A program made the position numbers and the translations under genes. The notes beneath the pieces are model-generated. The model was not told the DNA's origin. It was given only the letters and a program-made list of their open reading frames with translations, and searched no databases. Shown one piece after another: positions 1 to 5,066 of a stretch of 10,610 bases of DNA. The DNA lies in assembly GCA_030043595.1 (NCBI GenBank), contig JASHXJ010000171.1, positions 1 to 10,610 on the forward strand, read 5' to 3'. Origin of the DNA: Trebonia sp. GTDB lineage: Bacteria > Actinomycetota > Actinomycetes > Streptosporangiales > Streptosporangiaceae. Numbering within the stretch: the first letter of the stretch is position 1; each line of letters begins with the position of its first letter.

Positions 1-29
1 CCGGGACAGTTCCCAAGCGGCTGGCTCAT
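1..29 (-). CDS. Possible 5' end of a divergent gene (partial)
   Basis: Reading the minus strand from position 29 gives ATG followed by codons for MSQPLGNCP before the window edge. A Shine-Dalgarno-like AAAGGGG lies about 7 bases upstream of this ATG, at roughly 36-42 on the plus strand. The good ribosome site and the empty divergent spacer before hemE are the only reasons to call it. Nine residues are too few to identify a family. Genes divergent from hemE are common in Actinomycetota, but I do not assign one here. The long minus-strand frame at 26-451 overlaps hemE and is a different, rejected reading. Confidence 0.35.
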
Positions 30-67
30 CGCTGCGCCCCTTTCGCTATCGATTCTCGCGGAGCTGG

Positions 68-81
68 CGGGACTCGTCCCG
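68..81. promoter_or_regulatory. Short palindrome in the divergent spacer before hemE
   Basis: CGGGAC-TC-GTCCCG is a perfect 6+6 palindrome with a 2-base centre. It lies in the spacer (30-173) between the putative minus-strand start and hemE. It could be an operator half-site pair for either gene, or chance in GC-rich DNA. No convincing -10/-35 pair was found around it. Confidence 0.2.
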
Positions 82-173
82 ATCCTGGCACGTATGCCGT
101 CGTTTTCGTTGGATTTTGGGCGGCGTGTCGCCCGGGGGAGCGCCGGCGGCCCGGCTGGCTGTGAGAGGATCCG

Positions 174-1223
174 GTGGTGACCCAGCCCACGCAGAGCTCG
201 CCTTTCATCCGCGCCTGCCGCAGGGAGCCGGTCCCGCGCACTCCGGTCTGGTTCATGCGCCAGGCGGGCCGGTCGCTGCCCGAGTACCGCCGCGTCCGGG
301 AGGGCATCCCGATGCTCGACTCGTGCGCCCGGCCGGAGCTGGTCACCGAGATCACCCTGCAGCCGCTGCGCCGGTATGACGTGGACGCCGCGATCCTGTT
401 CAGCGACATCGTGGTCCCGCTGCGCGCGGTCGGGGTGGACGTGGACATCAAGCCGGGGGTCGGCCCCGTGGTGGGCCGGCGGTTCCGCGACGCCAGCGAC
501 CTGTCATGGCTGCGCCCGCTCGAGCCGGCCGACGTCCCCTACATCACCGAGGCGGTGCGGTCCCTGGTCAGCGAGCTGGGCGAGCGCCCGCTGATCGGCT
601 TCGCGGGCGGGCCGTTCACGCTGGCGTCCTACCTGATCGAGGGCGGGCCGTCGAAGAACCACGACCGCACCAGGGCGCTGATGTACGGCGACCCGACGCT
701 GTGGCACCGCCTGATGGGCGCGCTGGCGGGCATCGCCATCTCCTTCCTGCAGGTGCAGATCGCGGCCGGGGCGTCGGCGGTGCAGTTGTTCGACTCCTGG
801 GTGGGCGTGGTCAGCCCGGAGGACTACCGGCGGGCGATCCTGCCGCACACGAGCCGGATCTTCGCCGCCCTGGCGCCTGCCGGGGTGCCCCGGATCCACT
901 TCGGCGTCGGCACCGGGGAACTGCTCGGCCTGCTCGGCGAGACGGGCGCGGACGTCGTCGGCGTCGACTGGCGGATCCCGCTCGATGAGGCGGCCCGCCG
1001 GGTTCCGCCGGGCAAGGCGCTGCAGGGCAACCTCGATCCCGCGGTGCTGCTCGCGCCGTGGGACGTCGTCGAGTCACGCGCGCGCGAGGTGCTGAGCCGC
1101 GGCCGTGCCGCCGAAGGCCACGTGTTCAACCTCGGCCACGGCGTCCTCCCCGAGACCAGCCCAGACACCCTGGCCAGGCTCGCCGACCTGGTCCACGACG
1201 CCTCCGCCCGCACTCCCGCCTAG
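174..1223 (+). CDS. hemE: Uroporphyrinogen III decarboxylase (HemE)
   Basis: Cytosolic enzyme that removes four carboxyl groups from uroporphyrinogen III to give coproporphyrinogen III, the last step shared by all haem routes that pass through uroporphyrinogen. The 349-residue product matches the family length. Diagnostic motifs visible are PVWFMRQAGR (residues 24-33) with the substrate-binding arginines, ILFSDI with D78 in the active site, the GFAGGPFTLASYLIEGG block, QLFDSWVG, and NLGHGVLPETSPDTL near the C-terminus with the conserved His322. The start is GTG at 174. A second in-frame GTG at 177 is about 8 bases from AGAGGA (164-169), so the exact start is uncertain by one codon. The stop is TAG at 1221. 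It stands alone at the head of the window, while its usual pathway neighbours hemY and hemQ lie almost 6 kb downstream. Confidence 0.96.
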   Translation: MVTQPTQSSPFIRACRREPVPRTPVWFMRQAGRSLPEYRRVREGIPMLDSCARPELVTEITLQPLRRYDVDAAILFSDIVVPLRAVGVDVDIKPGVGPVVGRRFRDASDLSWLRPLEPADVPYITEAVRSLVSELGERPLIGFAGGPFTLASYLIEGGPSKNHDRTRALMYGDPTLWHRLMGALAGIAISFLQVQIAAGASAVQLFDSWVGVVSPEDYRRAILPHTSRIFAALAPAGVPRIHFGVGTGELLGLLGETGADVVGVDWRIPLDEAARRVPPGKALQGNLDPAVLLAPWDVVESRAREVLSRGRAAEGHVFNLGHGVLPETSPDTLARLADLVHDASARTPA

Positions 1224-1252
1224 CCCTCGCCTACCCCTCGCCTAGCCCCGCC
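1221..1252. repeat. 11-bp degenerate tandem repeat at the hemE stop
   Basis: Three units follow one another: TAGCCCTCGCC, TACCCCTCGCC and TAGCCCCGCC, the last one base short. The first unit contains the hemE stop codon and the third brings another TAG. It looks like replication slippage in C-rich DNA. No function is evident. Confidence 0.5.
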
Positions 1253-1339
1253 ACGCTGGCCCGCGTCCCAGAGCTCCCATCTGTCCCGCGGACGCCATCC
1301 GTCTCTATCCGTCCGGCCGCGTAAACCCTTCAGATCAGC

Positions 1340-1407
1340 CTTTGTATGTGTCCCGCATGACATATCAGGACAAATCGACCCTGAAAATGGTCGGGACGCA
1401 TACAAAG
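1340..1407. repeat. 16-bp inverted repeat with 36-bp spacer
   Basis: The left arm CTTTGTATGTGTCCCG (1340-1355) pairs with the right arm CGGGACGCATACAAAG (1392-1407) at 15 of 16 positions. The odd pair is T opposite G, which would still wobble-pair in RNA. Inside the spacer, TCAGG (1365-1369) and CCTGA (1380-1384) form a second, nested 5-bp arm pair. The segment is AT-richer than its surroundings. It could be a paired operator for a dimeric regulator of the flavodoxin gene, a structured RNA leader, or the ends of a tiny non-coding mobile remnant. The arms contain no oriT or CRISPR features. Confidence 0.7.
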
Positions 1408-1511
1408 ACAACGGCAGTGACGGCTGTGGCATCGAGGTCGGGCAAGGGGCCCGATCGCAGGACCACCGTCCCTGCCGCGAGCAGCGGCACGGGTGCAGGG
1501 TTGGTTCCGTG

Positions 1512-1520
1512 AAAGGAGGT
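1512..1520 (+). promoter_or_regulatory. Near-consensus ribosome binding site
   Basis: AAAGGAGGT matches the 16S rRNA anti-Shine-Dalgarno sequence and ends 5 bases before ATG 1526. It fixes the flavodoxin start there rather than at the in-frame GTG at 1493. It is the strongest ribosome site in the window, which suggests high translation when the gene is transcribed. Confidence 0.85.
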
Positions 1521-1525
1521 GCCCT

Positions 1526-2014
1526 ATGCGAGTCCTAGTAACGGTCGGTTCGGCGCGTGGCGGCACCGAGGGACTAGGCGAAATGGTCGCGGCGGACCTG
1601 CGCGCGGAGGGGCTCGACGTCGACATGAAGGCGCCGAAGCAGGTGCGGCGGCTCGACGGCTACGACGCGGTCGTCGTGGGCGGCGCGCTCTATGCCGCCC
1701 GCTGGCACAGGGCGGCACGCGGATTCGTGCGGCGGCACGCCGGCGAATTGCGGGCCCGTCCGGTCTACTTCTTCTCCAGCGGTCCGCTCGACGACTCCGC
1801 GAGCGACAAGGACATCCCGCCGGTCAACGGTGTCGCGAAGCTGATGGAGCAGGCCGGGGCGCGCGGCCACGTCACCTTCGGCGGCCGGCTCATGCCGGAC
1901 GCCAGGGGCGTGGTGGCGCACGCGATCGCGAAGAAGCACTCCGGCGACTGGCGTGACCCGGACCAGGTCAGGGACTGGGCGCACAGCGTTGCCGGGGAAC
2001 TCCGGGCCAGCTGA
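1526..2014 (+). CDS. Flavodoxin-domain protein, HemG-like
   Basis: A 162-residue single-domain protein with the flavodoxin fold. The N-terminal strand MRVLVTVGSARGGTEGLGE carries an FMN phosphate-binding loop (GSARGGTE, residues 8-15). It is followed by a helix, then VVVGGALYAARWHRAARGFVRR, then the VYFFSSGPLD loop that in this fold contacts the isoalloxazine ring. The order and length resemble the menaquinone-dependent protoporphyrinogen oxidase (HemG) and flavodoxin group. FMN binding is a family inference. Catalysis in haem synthesis is not shown, because the genome already encodes HemY at 7069. Many actinobacterial proteins of this type belong to redox or hypoxia stress regulons, which is an equally good reading. 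It is transcribed alone or at the head of the plus-strand run, 177 bases before the phosphatase. Confidence 0.85.
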   Translation: MRVLVTVGSARGGTEGLGEMVAADLRAEGLDVDMKAPKQVRRLDGYDAVVVGGALYAARWHRAARGFVRRHAGELRARPVYFFSSGPLDDSASDKDIPPVNGVAKLMEQAGARGHVTFGGRLMPDARGVVAHAIAKKHSGDWRDPDQVRDWAHSVAGELRAS

Positions 2015-2179
2015 CCGGCGCCAGTCCCGTCACGCCCCGCGCCGGCCCCGCCAGCCCGCGGTCAATGTCTGCCCTGCCTCGCTGGCCAGCTTCCCGGCAG
2101 GCAAGTCCGCCGCATCGCTCTTGAGACTGTTCACCGGGGGTTCGTGGTTCCCGCGTGTCAGCTCCTGACCTTGAAATGG

Positions 2180-2185
2180 GACAAT
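2180..2185 (+). promoter_or_regulatory. Possible -10 element for a leaderless phosphatase transcript
   Basis: GACAAT lies 6 bases before GTG 2192. There is no well-placed Shine-Dalgarno sequence for that start. This is the arrangement of leaderless actinobacterial transcripts, where the -10 box sits about 7 bases before the start codon. The first base is G rather than T, and no good -35 hexamer is seen, so support is weak. Confidence 0.25.
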
Positions 2186-2191
2186 GGGGAC

Positions 2192-2968
2192 GTGGCGTGG
2201 ATCGATCTCGAGGGTGCTGTCAACGTTCGCGACGTGGGCGGGCTGCCCACCGTGGATGGCGGCAGCACGATGCCGGGCAGGCTGCTGCGTTCGGAGAACC
2301 TGCAGGAGCTCTCGCCCGCGGACGTAGCCAGGCTGGTCGGCGAGATCGGCGTGACGACCGTCGTGGACCTGCGCACCACCGCCGAGGTCGAGCTTGAAGG
2401 GCCGGGTCCACTGGACGCCGTGCCCGGCGTGCGGCACGCCTACCACCCAGTTCTTCCCGAACTCGGGTCCCGCACCGACGCCGTCGCCGAGGCGCTCCTG
2501 CTCCGCAAGCGCGAACGGGACCGGTCGCGTTTCCCCGACGACATCATGTGCGGCCACTATCTGGGCTACCTGGAAGAACGGCCGGCAGAGGTGACCGGTG
2601 CGCTGCGGTCGATCGCGACGTCGGAAGGCGCCGCCATCGTGCACTGCGCGGCCGGCAAGGACAGGACCGGCGTGATCGTCGCGCTCGCGCTGACCGTGGC
2701 CGACGTGGAGCCGGAGGCGATCGTGGCCGATTACATGGCGACCGCCGATCGGCTGGACGCCATCATCGACCGGCTGCGCAGGTCACGGACGTACGCCGAG
2801 GACGTCAGGAGCAGGCCCGTGCAGGCCCACCTGCCCCGCGAGGAGACGATGAAGTCGTTCCTCGAGCAGCTGCACGTGCGCTACGGCGGCCTGCCCCAGT
2901 GGCTGGCCGGCCACGGCTTCGCCGGCGATGAGCTCGGCTTGCTGCGGGCTAAGCTGCGGCAGGCCTGA
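2192..2968 (+). CDS. Tyrosine-specific protein phosphatase (CX5R family)
   Basis: A 258-residue cytosolic protein of the Y_phosphatase3 type, which dephosphorylates phosphotyrosine or related phosphoesters through a cysteinyl-phosphate intermediate. The P-loop HCAAGKDRTG is complete, with nucleophile Cys152 and phosphate-binding Arg158. The N-terminal block with NVRDVGGLPT, followed by GRLLRSENL and VVDLRTTAEVE, is the characteristic start of this family. I chose GTG 2192 because the protein there begins VAWIDLEGAVNVRDVGG, where family members usually begin. In-frame TTG 2171 and the upstream codon at 2144 would add residues with no family counterpart. The stop lies 4 bases before the HAD gene, so the two are probably co-transcribed. 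The substrate is unknown. Confidence 0.9.
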   Translation: MAWIDLEGAVNVRDVGGLPTVDGGSTMPGRLLRSENLQELSPADVARLVGEIGVTTVVDLRTTAEVELEGPGPLDAVPGVRHAYHPVLPELGSRTDAVAEALLLRKRERDRSRFPDDIMCGHYLGYLEERPAEVTGALRSIATSEGAAIVHCAAGKDRTGVIVALALTVADVEPEAIVADYMATADRLDAIIDRLRRSRTYAEDVRSRPVQAHLPREETMKSFLEQLHVRYGGLPQWLAGHGFAGDELGLLRAKLRQA

Positions 2969-2972
2969 TCTC

Positions 2973-3620
2973 GTGGCCAGCGCGTGCCTCGTCGACGTCT
3001 ACAACACGATCCTGGACTCCGACTTCGACGCGCGCGTGCGGGTGCTCACCGGGTTCGTGGGCGTCGACTCTGGTGCCTGGCTCGCGGAGTGGCTCAAGAC
3101 TCGTTTCGAACGCGACCGCGGAAAGCTCACCGTCGCCGGCTCCTTCGCGCAGACCCTGCCGGCCCTGGGGATCGAGCCGCGCCCCGAGCTGGTCGCCGAC
3201 CTCGTGCGCATGGATGCCGAACTCATGCGGGAGCTGACCCATGTCTACGACGACACGGTTCCGTTCCTCACCAGGCTCCGCTCCCGCGGCATCCTGATCG
3301 CCCTGGTCAGCAACTGCGCGGACACGACGCGCCCGATGCTCGATGACCTGGGTCTCATCCCGCTCGCGGACTCGGTCATCTTGTCCTGCGAGGTCGGCTC
3401 GGCAAAGCCCGCTCCGGAGATCTACGTCAGCGCCCTTGAGGACCTCGGCGTGGCCGCCACGGACGCCGTTATGATCGACGACCAGCGGGACTTCTGCGTT
3501 GGGGCCGAGGCGGTCGGCATGCGAGCGATCCAGGTCGTCCGCGGGGACCTCGACGGGCAGGCACCCGGACCGGGCTTTCCCGTCGTCCGTTCACTGCTGG
3601 ACGTGCCCGCGCTTCTCTAG
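2973..3620 (+). CDS. HAD-superfamily hydrolase
   Basis: A 215-residue haloacid dehalogenase-like protein. Motif I is CLVDVYNTIL with nucleophile Asp8. Motif II is LVSNCAD, motif III is the lysine of GSAKPAPEIY, and motif IV is the acidic pair in AVMIDDQRDF. A helical cap lies between motifs I and II (roughly residues 20-90), as in subclass I. Motif I has Tyr at the +2 position where phosphatases keep the acid/base Asp. DxY also occurs in 2-haloacid dehalogenases and some other members, so a phosphatase function should not be assumed. GTG 2973 follows the phosphatase stop by 4 bases. ATG 2928 is in frame but would add 15 residues inside the phosphatase gene. Its stop shares the CTAG at 3617-3620 with the convergent membrane-protein gene. 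Confidence 0.88.
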   Translation: MASACLVDVYNTILDSDFDARVRVLTGFVGVDSGAWLAEWLKTRFERDRGKLTVAGSFAQTLPALGIEPRPELVADLVRMDAELMRELTHVYDDTVPFLTRLRSRGILIALVSNCADTTRPMLDDLGLIPLADSVILSCEVGSAKPAPEIYVSALEDLGVAATDAVMIDDQRDFCVGAEAVGMRAIQVVRGDLDGQAPGPGFPVVRSLLDVPALL

Positions 3621-4288
3621 CGTGGCTGGCGCTGGGTGCCGCCGCCGTTGAACCTCCTGGCCTGGAGGTACACGATACCGAGCAGGCAGACGATCACTGC
3701 CCCCGTCAGCCAGGCGGAATAGTCGGAGACTTCGCGGATGACCCGCACCCCCGTCGTGCCAGAGGTGTAGCCGATGAGCAGCATGACCGCGGCGCGGAGC
3801 AGGGTGCCCGCCGCGTCCGCGAGGATGAAGACAGCCAGCGGCAGTCGCCGCCAGCCGTTCGCCGCGTACAACAGCGCCGTCGGCAGCGGCAGCCATGGGG
3901 CGAGCATCACCGAGAAGATCCCGTACCGGTCGATGAGCCGCTCACACCGCTCGACGGCGCGCTTGCTGGCGGGCCGGTGCCGGATGAGCCAGTCGGCGGC
4001 GCCCGGCCCGAAGTGGCGTCCCGTCCACCAGGACACGACGTCGACAGGCAGCCACAGCGGCAGCGGCGCGAGCAGCGCCGCCGTGAGAACGGCGTGCCCG
4101 ACCCTGACGAAGGCGCCGGCCGCGGCGACGGAGAGGGCGCTGCCGTTCAGCAGCTCCAGCAGCACCGGCCGCGTGCCGAGCCACGCGGGGATCAGGACCG
4201 AACTGAGCGCCGACCACCCCTGGCATACGACGATGGCGGTCCCGCAGACCCGGTCGGCCGCGCGACTACGGCCGACGCTCATCGTCAT
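3617..4288 (-). CDS. VTT/DedA-like integral membrane protein
   Basis: A 223-residue hydrophobic protein with a central VTT (SNARE-associated/DedA) region. Its signature is the segment RYGIFSVMLAPWLPLPTALL, followed by a small-residue-rich helix and a long hydrophobic stretch (AVFILADAAGTLLRAAVMLL). Hydrophobic segments lie roughly at residues 15-35, 45-85, 120-175 and 193-212. The tail is basic (ARRFNGGGTQRQPR). DedA relatives act in phospholipid flipping or membrane homeostasis, but the substrate here is unknown. ATG 4288 has no clear Shine-Dalgarno sequence, and a second ATG at 4282 is possible. It starts 22 bases after the EACC1 gene on the same strand, so co-transcription is likely. That makes it a candidate accessory to the conflict module, though this rests on position only. 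Confidence 0.8.
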   Translation of the reverse strand: MTMSVGRSRAADRVCGTAIVVCQGWSALSSVLIPAWLGTRPVLLELLNGSALSVAAAGAFVRVGHAVLTAALLAPLPLWLPVDVVSWWTGRHFGPGAADWLIRHRPASKRAVERCERLIDRYGIFSVMLAPWLPLPTALLYAANGWRRLPLAVFILADAAGTLLRAAVMLLIGYTSGTTGVRVIREVSDYSAWLTGAVIVCLLGIVYLQARRFNGGGTQRQPR

Positions 4289-4310
4289 TCAACAAGTGTG
4301 ACAGACCCCG

Positions 4311-4742
4311 TTATCCCTGGGCGTCGTGGTCCTGTGCGCCGTCCCCCGGCCCCTCCGGCCCCTCCGCCGGCCCCTCCGCGGGAAGGTGCGCGAGCCAGGC
4401 GCCGATCAGCTCGTGCTGCTGTTCGCGGGAGACGCGGCTGAGCTTGAGGGTGTTGCCGTTCACCGTCACCTCGACGGCCCGGCCATTGCTCGCCGCCCAG
4501 TCGCCAATCCGGTCGAGGACGGCCTTGAGCGCCTCGCCCCCGATGTTGACCCACAGCCAGCCGAGGACGACCGCGAGGCCGCCCTTGGCGCTCCCGGGCG
4601 CCTCCCGCGTCTCCGGGTCCACGCCCGCTACGTCCAGGTCGAGCAGCGCCGAGCGCAGCCGCCTGGTCAGCAGTGCGAGTTCCTCGTCGTCGTCGTCCGC
4701 ATCGGCCAGGATCTGCACCTTCACCCGCTCAATATCGCGCAT
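4311..4742 (-). CDS. EACC1 (effector-associated constant component 1) domain protein
   Basis: A 143-residue soluble protein. Residues 1-20 form a strand ending in an acidic patch (DADDDDEE), followed by a helix (LALLTRRLRSALLDLDV). After the PETREAPGSAKG loop comes the LAVVLGWLWVNIGGEALKAVLDRIGDW helix pair, then the VEVTVNGNTLKLSRVSREQQHELIGAWLAHL strand-strand-helix ending. This layout is what I recognise as EACC1, a small adaptor paired with caspase, trypsin or similar effectors in actinobacterial NTP-dependent conflict systems (family knowledge from memory, no search run). About 22 C-terminal residues repeat EGP and are acidic and probably disordered. The Shine-Dalgarno sequence GGAGGG precedes ATG 4742 at good spacing. 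It is divergent from the caspase gene, the expected partner, and both would be driven from the 4743-4820 spacer. Confidence 0.8.
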   Translation of the reverse strand: MRDIERVKVQILADADDDDEELALLTRRLRSALLDLDVAGVDPETREAPGSAKGGLAVVLGWLWVNIGGEALKAVLDRIGDWAASNGRAVEVTVNGNTLKLSRVSREQQHELIGAWLAHLPAEGPAEGPEGPGDGAQDHDAQG

Positions 4743-4820
4743 ATCAGCCCTCCATCCCGTGCTGCGAATAACACGGTACAGTGCGTGGAATAAGGGTCGC
4801 GCAGTGAAAAGCGAGGGGGA
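4743..4820. promoter_or_regulatory. Divergent control region between the EACC1 and caspase sides
   Basis: This AT-richer spacer contains a direct repeat GAATAA at 4766-4771 and 4788-4793, 22 bp apart or about two helical turns. Between the two copies is an imperfect palindrome CACGGTACAGTG (4772-4783, 10 of 12 positions symmetric). TACAGT (4777-4782) on plus and TACCGT (4774-4779) on minus both fit the TAnnnT -10 pattern, but neither has a clear -35. A regulator bound here could control both arms of the module. Confidence 0.4.
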
Positions 4821-5044
4821 ATGCGGTCGGTCGATCAGCCTGTCTTCGTGCCGGCGCCTGATCTTCCTCCGGGTCCGCGGAAGGGATCCGGGTACCCGTG
4901 AGTCCGCAGATCCTGAACCTGCTCGCCGCGGGCGGCCACGTCCTTGAAAGACATGCCGCAGCGGTCAACTGCGTGGTGTTTAGCCCGGTTGATCGCTTGC
5001 TTGCCTCGCCCGGCTCTGATGGTACTGTCCTGTTCTGGCCTTGA
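4821..5044 (+). pseudogene. Collapsed remnant of a caspase/WD40 paralogue
   Basis: The segment holds the two ends of a lost gene. From ATG 4821, the first 18 codons (MRSVDQPVFVPAPDLPPG) match the first 18 of the intact caspase gene at 44 of 54 bases and 14 of 18 residues. The upstream GTGAAAAGCGAGGGGGA also resembles the caspase leader. This frame stops at 4899-4901. In the +2 frame, from about 4871, the reading resumes as a WD40 C-terminus: HVLERHAAAVNCVVFSP, then LLASPGSDGTVLFW, one Pro and stop (5042-5044). That is the same place, one residue after the blade's final Trp, where the intact protein ends. The simplest history is a tandem duplicate that lost its middle by deletion, with the scar near 4868-4895. 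It is now probably only the 5' leader of the caspase transcript. Confidence 0.8.
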
Positions 5045-5046
5045 AG

Positions 5047-5066
5047 CGAGGGGAATCGAGGGGAAT
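5047..5066 (+). repeat. 10-bp tandem duplication over the caspase ribosome site
   Basis: CGAGGGGAAT occurs twice in direct succession (5047-5056, 5057-5066), with the second copy running into ATG 5065. Each unit carries a GAGGGG Shine-Dalgarno-like core, 3 and 13 bases from the ATG. The remnant gene upstream has only one such unit, so this is a local duplication that changed the spacing at this start. It also marks ATG 5065, not TTG 5041, as the start. Confidence 0.7.

Larger units (their letters stand above)
1224..1525. other. 302-base gap between hemE and the flavodoxin gene
   Basis: No coding frame here has a plausible start, ribosome site and protein-like composition. The first ~100 bases are C-rich and contain the tandem repeat at the hemE stop. 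No clear terminator hairpin with a T-tract was found. Bases 1320-1410 are distinctly richer in A and T than their surroundings and hold a long inverted repeat (separate entry). The last ~110 bases contain no recognisable -10/-35 pair but end in a near-perfect ribosome binding site for the next gene. Confidence 0.6.

Noticed and set aside
26..451. Minus-strand frame running out of hemE into the upstream spacer
   Set aside because: Its composition is Ser/Thr/Arg-rich with no domain, it overlaps hemE, and it has no ribosome site.
1493..1525. Upstream GTG start for the flavodoxin
   Set aside because: It would place the near-consensus ribosome site inside the coding sequence and add residues before the first beta strand that the family lacks.
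2073..2101. Intrinsic terminator after the flavodoxin gene (CCTGCC / GGCAGG arms with a palindromic loop)
   Set aside because: Six-base arms with mismatched flanks and no T-tract are easily found by chance in this GC-rich spacer.
4444..4947. Plus-strand frame over the EACC1 gene and the divergent spacer
   Set aside because: It is antisense to EACC1, is Ser/Arg-rich, and would run through the control region and remnant without any motif.
4821..5044. Programmed frameshift joining the two halves of the remnant into a working protein
   Set aside because: Even joined, the product would have ~70 residues with no caspase core and a single WD40 blade. No slippery heptamer is evident.
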